Source: Cyanodermella asteris (taxonomy: Eukaryota; Ascomycota; Lecanoromycetes; Ostropales; Stictidaceae). From it: a stretch of DNA of 64,000 bases. The stretch spans positions 1,723,336 through 1,787,335 of the forward strand of contig UYJD01000003.1 in assembly GCA_900618795.1 (NCBI GenBank), given 5' to 3'. Every line of letters starts with the position of its first letter. Positions within the stretch are counted from its first letter, which is position 1. The notes beneath the pieces were generated by a model that was not told where the DNA came from, did no database searches, and worked only from the letters and a program-made list of their open reading frames with translations. Below are positions 30,677-39,687 of this stretch, in pieces. The translations under genes and the position numbers were made by a program.

Positions 30677-33328
30677 TTACATGCTGTTGAGTGGCATGTT
30701 GAATTCGCCGGTTGACAGCCAGTAGTCCAACCGGTCAAAGTCAAATGCCTCCGCTACCGACTGGAGCTGGTGCGCATTCAGCAGACCATCTTCAGAGCTG
30801 CTGAAATCACCCGTATCAGCGAGGAAATCAAACCCTGTGGGACTAGATTGTGCGACGGCTGGTGCTACCATTGGTTGCCCAGTCATGTCGACCTCGTTAA
30901 CAGCTTGCATTTCGATGGGCTGATCCCCTTGACGGGCAACCGAATGCTGGCTATCGACCGAGCCTTGCAATTTCTTGATGCAGGCGGCCAGTTGTCGCAA
31001 TTCTGAAATGTGGAAAGTGGCCATCACATTGCCACGTGTAGTCATCTCCTCCAAGATTTCGTATGCCATGGGAATCCATCCGGAGTTGCCGCGAAGCAAT
31101 GATTGGTCCACAGCGAGAGTAAGATTGAGCACAACTGCGGAAGAAAACGCGCCATCGCGATCGAAAGGTAGAAAGCTGTCTGCATAGAGTTAGCTGATTT
31201 CAACTGAGGCCTTTATACCCCACTTATCCAGAAGCCCTTGCAACTGCAATGCTTTAAGAATGCGCAGGGACTGCTTGGCAGAACTGACACACACACGGAG
31301 TAAAGATCGTGCACCTCCTTCAGACGTGATCCTGAACGACTGCGGCGAATCGAGCCTTTTCTGCCAAAAGTAGAAGAGTAACGGTCTTGTTGCGAGCACA
31401 AGGCACTACAAACCTACATTAATACTGCTGCAAGAGCGGCTATGGACGGAAGGACGACATACCTGGTGGTGAAAGAGGTGTAAGTAAGCTGACAGCCTGC
31501 ATATCCCGGATGATGTGTCGCAAACATTAACTGGAAACTTCTTGTCTCGCTCATCGCTACCCTCTGCGATCGCGCGCAAAGCCTCTTTCATAATTTTGAG
31601 AAGTGGCTTATCATCTTTGCTGTTTTTGCCGTACACAGCTGCAAAGCTGATCAGTACATGGCTGGCTGTTGAATACGAGTTGGACTTACTTCGCAAGATT
31701 ATCGACGTTGCTTTGCAGAGCTGTACGTGATGGCTCAGAGCCAACGACCTCCGTGCAGAGTTTCCGAGGGACGGCAACGGCGTTGAAATGTCGTTGTCGG
31801 ATATTGACAACGGTGTCCCCATTAAGCTTGTCATTCGGCGGTCCAGAACGTAAACCGTCCACCACACATCACGACACCGTTCCACAACGTCCCCAGAGCC
31901 AATTCGGCCGGTCATATCGGTGTGCATACCTTGTTCGACTGCTAATCGCATTGCCTGGCCAATCTATTCGTGTTAGTAAATAATGACCATACTTGTCCAC
32001 GGATGATACATACCACGTTGAAAGCGGCGCTTCGCGAGTCGAGGCACTGTAGATATAGGGCTGCACATATCAGTATCTCGATCGACTGGACTGGGTCTGT
32101 GTATAGGAAGCCGATGTCTGGCAGAAGCTTCATGGCTCGCGTGAACAACTCAGCACCAGGCGGGCTTCGACCACTGCCTGTTCGAACGATGAAAGCTTTG
32201 CCAAAAGCAAGCACCAGCAAGTAGTGAATGAACCACAGGATAGGTGGCTTCTTTGCATTTTCCGGTTGCTCGTGAAAGATTGCAAAATGTGACATGAAGA
32301 CTTTCTCGTCGAAAACGTGGAGAAGACGACTGCAATGAAATTTGACGGCATTGATGAGGAAGACTGCATAGTCTGCCGCTGGGAGAGACGAGCAATCGAT
32401 GGCATCTCCATCACGAAGACCATCCCAGCCCAGGTCATAAGTTGCGCCCTGGAATAGAAGGCTTTGAGGTGGTAAGGCATAGCCTTCGACTCTTTCGTGC
32501 GCCATGTTCAGAACCCTTCGACCGAAGGACCAGTTCGACGACGTGCCGAGGTAGACTGCGAATAGAGCACGTCAGTCACCATCAAGATTGAGCTCTGTGA
32601 AGCTGCATACCTGCTTGGCCGTATTGGTTGACAGTCCATGATGCTGATTGGCCAGGGAGTAAAGGGTTTTGCAAGTCGGTATCTTCAGCCAAGGGACTAC
32701 CCACGCCTGCAGACGGACTGTTGGTTTCTGAGGCATTACCGGAGTATCCATCGTCGAAAGGGGCTCCGACTGGCGTAGGCGGATCGGGTGGTAGGGGAAC
32801 TGCATAGGTGGGGCCTGAACGATGGCGATGTCATTAGGCTGAATTCGAAGAAACAAGGTTTCATAACTGTGAGGATCACACACTGTTATCAAGCTGGTGC
32901 TCGATACGAGTGTCAGTGGGCAAGCGGTCCAAGGATCCAGGGTGGGCGATAGATGGGGACGCTCGGCTCCTTTCCGATCCGAGTCTGTCAAATGCAGAGC
33001 CTCTTGCAGCCTCTTTCTGAAGCCTTGCAATGTAGCTGTTTCATTATGCTTGATCAGAGCTTGGCTTTCGCAAAATGGATTGAATGTGGTGGATGGCATC
33101 TGCTTACCTCGCGTCAACGAGTATTTTGTGGTTCCCGGTCTCGAACTTGCAGGTCACGTTCCGCTTGGTGCATTGCTGACAGGGTCGTGAGCCTGTGCAT
33201 TTGATCTTTTGCTGACGACATCGGATACAACTGCAGGGAAAGTGTTAGACTTCGATATATCGTAGGTGATGCCAAATGTCTTACGCGTTGGGCACGCGAG
33301 GACGTTTCCGGATGCCGTTGGCTTGCAT
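30677..33328 (-). CDS. Zn2Cys6 transcription activator, Put3/PrnA-like
   Basis: Nine exons on the minus strand: 33285-33328, 33108-33230, 32884-33023, 32611-32814, 32014-32555, 31690-31963, 31463-31638, 31219-31405 and 30677-31179. Together they give 730 residues with all phases closing. The zinc cluster (about residues 16-41) is CIRCRQQKIKC then TGSRPCQQC with a final Cys six residues on, spacing C-x2-C-x6-C-x5-C-x2-C-x6-C, as in yeast Put3. The following HKILVDA-R-LQ also resembles Put3's linker (KKIVVSTKYLQ). The middle homology region shows YLGTSSNWSFGRRVL, IEILICAALYLQCLDSRSAA and CRDVWWTVYVLDRRMTSLMG. The acidic C-terminus could be the activation domain. Put3 and A. nidulans PrnA activate proline-use genes. 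Position between PUT1 and P5C dehydrogenase supports that role. The 39-nt intron at 31180-31218 is the least certain junction. Confidence 0.85.
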
Positions 33329-33541
33329 ATCGAAATTGAAGCTACAACGGCAGGACGCCAGCCTTCACTGCATCTCGATACAGGGTTAGGGAGACAGGCA
33401 AGTAATGCATTGTCTTCACAACGGTCGCTCGTACCAGGCCACTTGGGCCTAGCTGGTAGCATATCAGCGAGTGGAGCTCAGACACGGCAGTCGGCGTGCG
33501 GGGTACAAAGTTGGCTTTGATGGCATTTTAGTCATAAAGCG

Positions 33542-34466
33542 TTACATATCTCGAGCGTATCGAATGGCCTTGCGTACTGAATTGGCAACTCCAGAAGGGA
33601 CATTGGCTGTTTGGAGATCCATGATGGCGTTGATGGTGATGCCGTTTGGCGTCGACATGGCCGCTTTGAGCTGCTCCGAGCTCATGCCGCCGGCACAAAA
33701 CAGATTGCTCGAGCTTCGGAGACTCTGAGCTGCCAAACGCATGGCAGTCGGGCGATCGAAGCCCTCAGCAACGCTGGCATCGGTGATGGCGTCGAGAGCA
33801 TAGATGTTGAGAGCGTTACAGGCTGCGCCAATGGCCGTCGCGTCGTCCATCAGCTTCTCCGACACACTGACGACGCTGCCAACCCGCTCGAAGAGTTTCA
33901 CCACCTTGTCCTCATGGATGTCAGGTAGAAACTCGGACTTCGCCAGCAGTGTTACCGAGTCTCCGATCTTGGCTCCGATGCTCGGGATAACGCGAGCGAT
34001 ACTGATTTGTCCCTCTCCGTCCGTGCCCTTTTCTGCTTGCATTGCCAATCGTTTCGCCAGCGACCCTGTCGACACACCGGCCATCCGGCTTATCACCAGC
34101 TTGCCCTTCAGCGCCTCTGCTAGACCTGCCGTCTGAAGCAAAGAATCAAGTTCGCCAGGCACGCATCCTAGCATGACTGTTTCAGCGATCTCAACCGCCT
34201 CAGCGAGCCTATCGGCCTGCAAGACGACAACCTGGTCCTCGAATCCACTGATATCTTTCCGTAACCGTTTTACTGATGCTTCGCTTCGAACACATGCTGC
34301 GTATCCCCTGACTTGTGCTTCCTCCTTGTCCTTGTTGAGCAGTCCCTGCAGAATGGCTGTTCCCATAAATCCTGTTCGATTTATCAGTATCACTTCTTGC
34401 TATCTGAGCATACTACTCACCACAGCCAAGAATTGCCACCTTGCCTTCCAGCGTTGATCCGCTCAT
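33542..34466 (-). CDS. Pyrroline-5-carboxylate reductase family protein
   Basis: Exons 34421-34466 and 33542-34371, with a 49-nt intron, give 291 residues. Splicing restores the Rossmann start KVAILGCGFMGTAILQGLL (G-x-G-x-x-G). The C-terminal helical dimer domain has DDATAIGAACNALNIYALDA and FDRPTAMRLAAQSLRSSSNL, though the usual family core is SGSGPAY-like, so this is a divergent member. P5C reductases make proline from P5C with NAD(P)H in the cytosol. Finding one among proline-degrading genes is odd. It may recycle P5C, act on 3-hydroxy-P5C, or reduce another cyclic imine such as pyrroline-2-carboxylate. It is divergent from P5C dehydrogenase across about 950 bp that carries CGG boxes. Confidence 0.85.
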
Positions 34467-35092
34467 CTTGAGAATTGTTGGTTTTGGCTCGAATCAACCA
34501 ACATTTGTGTTGTTTGTTTTGATAATTTTTGCTTCGGCAGAGGGAAGGCAGGCCGAAGAAGCCCAGAGCAACGTTCACAACTTATAGTCCACCTGCCACG
34601 CGGACCCTTGTACGTGAGCTTCCGGTCCGAGATCCACCACCCTGCTTGTTATACTACACCAGCAGAGGTTTGATGCGTGTCTGAATATCTGGAAAGTGGT
34701 TTTAACCTCCTCTCCCTTGGTGTGGATTGAGCTTTTTGGCTCCTAGCTACAGCTTAATTGCCAGCTCGCGGACAGGATACATGTTCAAGCGCTTCAATTC
34801 AGATTACGAATGTGGAGCCATGAGCGGGAGCCGCAGTCGTGACCAGAACGTCTGTAGCATGTTTCGCAGCTTGTGTATGCCCCCCAAGTGATCGATAAAG
34901 TTCAAGTCCAGATGTCGGCAGCGAGGAAATCCCCTCCCAGCTTCTGAGAAGCAATCTACGTGATTCGTGAAACTGACGAATAGGCTTTGAAACCGGTCCT
35001 CAGCTTCGATACTTGATATTCGGCCGCCTGCTAACCCAGTGAACCTTGGGTCCGTCTGGTGGGGTGGCTATCAATTCAGAGAACCTGGCCGA

Positions 35093-35108
35093 CGGTAGCC
35101 GGACCCCG
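35093..35108. promoter_or_regulatory. CGG-N10-CCG box
   Basis: CGGTAGCCGGACCCCG has the 10-bp spacing known for yeast Put3 sites. It is 315 bp upstream of the P5C dehydrogenase ATG. Confidence 0.35.
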
Positions 35109-35172
35109 CTTCGCATGTCATGGGTGTGCTCAAAACATGGTGCACCAAGATGTCCGGGATAGTTGATGAAGT

Positions 35173-35187
35173 CGGAGGCGTGACCCG
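35173..35187. promoter_or_regulatory. CGG-N9-CCG box 1 of P5C dehydrogenase
   Basis: CGGAGGCGTGACCCG fits CGGA-N6-ACCCG. It is separated by only 3 bp from a second box of the same form. Confidence 0.5.
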
Positions 35188-35190
35188 TGT

Positions 35191-35205
35191 CGGATGATCG
35201 ACCCG
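35191..35205. promoter_or_regulatory. CGG-N9-CCG box 2 of P5C dehydrogenase
   Basis: CGGATGATCGACCCG fits CGGA-N6-ACCCG. Together with the preceding box it forms a tandem pair 18 bp apart start to start, 218 bp upstream of the ATG. Confidence 0.5.
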
Positions 35206-35422
35206 ATCTATTCTATCTGAACTCCACTTCTGCTCATTCAATCGACGACCGACCTTGTTGCTGGGTCAAACTAGCCATGCTTAAGGTCAGCTCCAACTCT
35301 GTCACCATGTTGCAAAAAGTCCAACACGTCAATCCTCTAGAAGTCGAAAGGGACTGTCGACACATAAGCCGACCGTCTCGAGGCTTACAGCAGCCTAGTC
35401 CTGTAATTATTATACCTCGACG

Positions 35423-37217
35423 ATGAAGAGCTACAGAGTCCTCAGCCAAGCAAAGCCATCGTCGTTACCGAGCAGGTCTCAACAGTTCCAAAACAGACCA
35501 GCCGCCAGAGTACCAACAAGAAGCTTTCATTCAGGCACCTACAGAGTTCCAAAAGCCTCCAACGAACCCAATGTGAGTGAACGGTTACATCCCCTTGATG
35601 CTTTTGACTAATACGCTTTAGCAACATTATGTCAAATCATCACCAGAGCGCAAGCATCTCGAGTCAGCATTGGCCTCTTTGAGACAACGAATACCAATGC
35701 GAGTGCCCGCCGTCGGTGGACCTCACACATCAAATACCAATGGTTCGCTCACATCAATGTCCATGCCGGCCGAACACGGCACAACATTCGCAGAGTACGG
35801 CTCAGCGACCGAAGCTCAAGTCAACCAAGCCATCACAAACGCACTCGCGGCGAAGGAGGAATGGGCGGGAATGCCGTTCACCGACCGAGCAGCGATTTTC
35901 CTCCGAGCGGCCGAACTCGTCACTGGCAAGTATCGCTACGAACTCATGGCGGCTACAATGCTGGGTCAGGGCAAGAATGCCTGGAAGGCTGAAATCGACG
36001 CCGCTGCGGAACTAGCCGATTTCTTCCGCTATAACGTTGCTTTTGCGCAGGAGATTTATGACAAGCAACCGACGGTGAATGCACCTAGCCATCATGGTCG
36101 GACGGATTGGAGGCCTTTGGAAGGCTTCGTTTACTCGGTTTCGCCCTTCAACTTCACTGCAATTGGTGGCAATCTGGTATCGGCACCGGCTATCATGGGC
36201 AACGTGGTCGTTTGGAAACCAGCGCCCATGTCGGTCTACCCAAGCTACCTCGTTCATAAGATCCTGCTGGAAGCTGGTCTCCCAGAGGGTGTTGTTCAGC
36301 TCGTCAACGGTGACCCAGGTCTGATCACCAATACCGTTCTGGAACACAAGGACTTCTCAGCGCTCACATTCATCGGATCTTCAACCGTCTTCCGCAACCT
36401 CTACGCACAGATCGGAAAGGGCGTCGGCGAAGGAAAGTACCGTGACTTTCCACGCATGATGGGAGAGACCTCCGGCAAGAACTTCCACCTTATCCATCCC
36501 ACAGCAGACATCCCCAACGCTGCTCGCCATACAATCCGCGCCTCCTTCGAATACGCCGGCCAAAAATGCTCAGCTTGCTCCCGCATCTATGTTCCCCAAA
36601 GCCAAGCAGACACCTTCTTCGCCGAAATGGAAAAGGAGCTCGCACAAATCAAAGTCGGCCCACCAGAAGAGTTCGGCGCCTTCACTGGCCCCGTCATCGA
36701 CCGCAAATCCTTCAACAAGATCAAGACCGCCATAGACTCCGCAAACAAAGACCCCGACCTCACGACCGTCGTCGGCGGCACTTACGACGACACCACCGGC
36801 TTCTTTATCGATCCCACAATTTACATCTCCAAAACCCCGTCCCACTCACTTTTCAACACCGAGCTCTTCGGGCCTGTCCTCGTCGCTTACGTCTACCCGG
36901 ACAACGAGTTCGAATCCGTGCTGGAGCACATTGACAAGCACGGCGGCGGCCTTGCGCTGACGGGCGCCATATTCTCTCACGATCAGAAAGCCATCAGACT
37001 CGCGGAAGACAAGTTGAGGTATGCGGCTGGTAACTTTTATCAGAATTGCAAGATTACGGCGGCGGTCATTGGGCAGCAGACTTTTGGGGGCGCGAGGGGG
37101 AGTGGGACTTGTGATAAGGCAGGTAGCTCGAATTTGTTGATGAGGTTTACGGCACCGAGGACGTTGAAGGAGGAGTACAATAAGATGGGCGATGTGCTGT
37201 ATCCCAGCAATCTTTGA
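35423..37217 (+). CDS. PUT2: Delta-1-pyrroline-5-carboxylate dehydrogenase, mitochondrial
   Basis: Exons 35423-35572 and 35622-37217, with a 49-nt intron ending TGACTAATACGCTTTAG, give 581 residues. Exon 1 is a mitochondrial presequence (Ser/Arg-rich, containing RSFHSG). The aldehyde dehydrogenase core shows VYSVSPFNFTAIGGNL, MGETSGKNFHLIHPTAD with the general-base Glu (about 330), and EYAGQKCSACSRIYVP with the catalytic Cys (about 364). The C-terminus GARGSGTCDKAGS and the GDVLYPSNL ending are typical of the P5CDH clade. The enzyme oxidises P5C/glutamate semialdehyde to glutamate with NAD+. It also handles the hydroxylated substrate of the hydroxyproline pathway. Confidence 0.95.
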
Positions 37218-38125
37218 GATGAAGAGTTGAACGAGATGTCAGAATAGTAGATATTGGCAATCTCTTGTCTTGCGAAATCGAACGTTTGCTCAGGCTCATC
37301 TCAAGTGACAAGCATTCATGCTGTGGTGACATTATTCAATTTCAAGCTGAAGACAAAATTAATCTGATAGGCGTCATAATGAGTGGAAATGAGCATTGGT
37401 CGCCATAATTGATAGTGTCGAGCCCTCTGCAACGACTGCACAAGTTCTGTAGCCGCAAACTTGCTACCTTGCCGTCCTTCCCAGACATCAAAGACGATCC
37501 CACATTCTATCGCAAACATGCCCCTTCCCCCGCAGGCCACGATAAGGGGAAGTGACTTGAGCACCGCCACGACTTCGCCCGCATACAGCTGCATCGCTTC
37601 AGATGACCTCGTCCCACTTCCCAAACAGGCAATATTTCGCGCCGCCGTCCCGACAACGTGGCATCGGATATCCCGAGCTGCACGGAGCCGGGAGCTACGG
37701 AAGTCGTATCAATCCGCTCATCCCTGTCTAGCTTTCTGATGCATGAGCTATCGTTGGCACATGCATGCGCGATAGACTATCGATATGCGGGTCGTAGAGC
37801 CATCTCGAGCCACCCATCATGCTGAACAATGAGGGGTGAGTACCATGTGCATCGGACTTCAGATCGAGAGTCAGAGGTCCAAAGTTGGTCCGAATGGCGG
37901 GATGTCCGTCCATTGCGATGGTGCGGTGTCTGTGAACGTGTATCGTGATCGTTAGACTGTTCAGGATGTGTTGACTGTAGTCGTTCAATTTGAGAAGATG
38001 GAGGCATGGCGAGCAACATGGTGAGGTTCTCGAGGAGCCCACTTTCACGGTGTCGCCAAACTCGTTCGAAGATCTATCTGAACGTTCTCGTCCAACAGCG
38101 CTTCACTCATCAAGATTCGTCTACC
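37218..38125. other. Intergenic region P5CDH to flavoprotein oxidase
   Basis: About 0.9 kb. Two modest minus-strand open frames (37316-37624 and within 37728-38048) show no recognisable domain. The plus-strand frame of the next gene is open from 38006 and may add an N-terminal extension. No CGG-N9/N10-CCG box was seen. Confidence 0.45.
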
Positions 38126-39499
38126 ATGGGCATCTCAAAGGACAGTCAGATCTCAATCATCGGAGGCGGAGCATGGGGCCTTTCAACGGCTCTACACCTC
38201 AACGCCGCCGGGTACGAAAGCATCACGGTCTTCGAACGAGCTGCCGAGCAGCCTTCGAGGTATTCCGCCGCATGGGACATTAACAAGATCGTGCGGGCCG
38301 AATATGAAGATCCATTCTACACCAAACTGGCATTGGTAAGTCACGCAACTGTAACGAGCAAGCCTCGTGGAAGACAGCCAACTGACAGCGCAAACCAGGA
38401 AGCAATCGAAGCATGGAAAACACCTCTATTCGGCCCATACTACCACGAAACCGGCTACGTCGTCGCAGCCACCGGCCGCGCCCCGCAAAAGGCAATCGAC
38501 CACCTCGAAAAGGCTCTGTCGTCCATCGAAAGCGATCCCGTTTTTGCTCCGGGAATCCAGCGTCTCGGCGGCGCAGCGGATTTCAAAAAGTACACCTGGC
38601 AGTACTCTGGGCCCCTGACCGGTTTCAAAGGCTACTTCAACCGACTCGCCGGCTACGCGCACTCCGCGGACACGCTCGTGGGAATCTGGAAGCACTGCGC
38701 TAGCAAGGGCGTCAAATTCATCCACGGCGAGCAAGCCGGCAAAGTAACCGAGCTGGTATCCTCCGGCTCGAAGACGACGGCCGTCAAGACAGCGGATGGT
38801 AGAATTCACGCTTCCGACCTCACGATCTGTGCGCTGGGAGCGCATGCCGCGAGGTTGATCCCTTCGATCGGCAATTTCACGACCGCGCGCTGCTGGTCCG
38901 TCGCACACGTGCAACTCGACGAAGAAGAAACCAACCTCCTCCGCGGTATCCCGACCACGAACGTCCGGGACCTGGGCTTCTTCTTCGAGCCCGATCCCGA
39001 GACCCGGCTGTTCAAGCTCTGTCCGCTCGGCACGGGATACACCAACACGTCCCCTGGGACGGGAATCTCGCTGCCTCCCGCCGAGGAACTGCCGGAGCCG
39101 CAGGACTTTATCCCGGCGGAGGACGAGCGGAAGTTGAGGACTCTGTTGCGGGAGACGTTCCCGTGGATGGCGGACCGACCGTTTGTGGAGCAGAAGCTGT
39201 GTTGGTTCTCGGATACGAGGGATTCGGAATATTGTATCGATTTTGTTCCGGGGACGAGCAGGTCGGTTGTCGTGCTTTCGGGGGACTCGGGGCATGGGTT
39301 TAAGATGATGCCGATTTTTGGCAAGTGGGTGGAGGAGCTGGTTGAGAGGGGTGAGCAGGTGAATGAGAGGTGGAGGTGGAAGAGTGAGGATTTGAGGGGG
39401 CAGGATTGGGGGAAGACTGTCAGTTGGAGAATAGGGGAAGGGAGGGAGTTGAAGGAGTTGATAAAAGAAAAGGAGAGGATGATTCGTGCGAGACTCTGA
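38126..39499 (+). CDS. FAD-dependent amino acid oxidase-like protein (sarcosine/pipecolate/fructosyl-amino-acid oxidase family)
   Basis: Exons 38126-38335 and 38399-39499 give 436 residues. The N-terminus ISIIGGGAWGLSTALHL is the FAD dinucleotide-binding fold. KLCWFSDTRDSEYCIDFVPG holds the Cys that binds FAD covalently in this family, and LSGDSGHGFKMMPIFGKWV is the conserved C-terminal block. Members oxidise secondary or cyclic amines (sarcosine, pipecolate, saccharopine, Amadori products), releasing H2O2, often in peroxisomes; no SKL-type end is present here (RARL). The 63-nt intron is in frame and stop-free, so retained transcripts would add 21 residues. An in-frame upstream ATG (38006) would add an Arg-rich 40-residue leader. 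Location beside proline genes suggests a cyclic amino acid substrate, but this is inference. Confidence 0.85.
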   Translation: MGISKDSQISIIGGGAWGLSTALHLNAAGYESITVFERAAEQPSRYSAAWDINKIVRAEYEDPFYTKLALVSHATVTSKPRGRQPTDSANQEAIEAWKTPLFGPYYHETGYVVAATGRAPQKAIDHLEKALSSIESDPVFAPGIQRLGGAADFKKYTWQYSGPLTGFKGYFNRLAGYAHSADTLVGIWKHCASKGVKFIHGEQAGKVTELVSSGSKTTAVKTADGRIHASDLTICALGAHAARLIPSIGNFTTARCWSVAHVQLDEEETNLLRGIPTTNVRDLGFFFEPDPETRLFKLCPLGTGYTNTSPGTGISLPPAEELPEPQDFIPAEDERKLRTLLRETFPWMADRPFVEQKLCWFSDTRDSEYCIDFVPGTSRSVVVLSGDSGHGFKMMPIFGKWVEELVERGEQVNERWRWKSEDLRGQDWGKTVSWRIGEGRELKELIKEKERMIRARL

Positions 39500-39687
39500 T
39501 TGATAGTGCGGATTTACGGTGCTCAGGTGTAATTCTTTCCAATCAATTATATCGATCGAGAGTCTCTATCACGGAGATGATCTTGGACCCATGTAATCAG
39601 TATTCCCAAGAACCAGACGCCGACACCAAGAAGTTGAATGATCAAGCAATCCAGATGCTCCAACGATGCTGATTTCAAGTGCGAGCC

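Larger units (their letters stand above)
34467..35422. promoter_or_regulatory. Divergent control region P5CR-like / P5C dehydrogenase
   Basis: About 950 bp between two divergent metabolic genes. It contains one CGG-N10-CCG and two CGG-N9-CCG boxes (35093-35205) and, near the P5CR side, an inverted repeat (CTTCGGC/GCCGAAG, 34532-34558). No coding sequence was recognised. Confidence 0.55.

Noticed and set aside
37316-38048. Minus-strand frames between P5CDH and the oxidase (about 100 codons each)
   Set aside because: No recognisable domain, no consistent exon structure, and they overlap the oxidase leader.
38426-39295. 289-codon minus-strand frame opposite the flavoprotein oxidase
   Set aside because: The sense strand shows the full oxidase signatures; the antisense frame has none.
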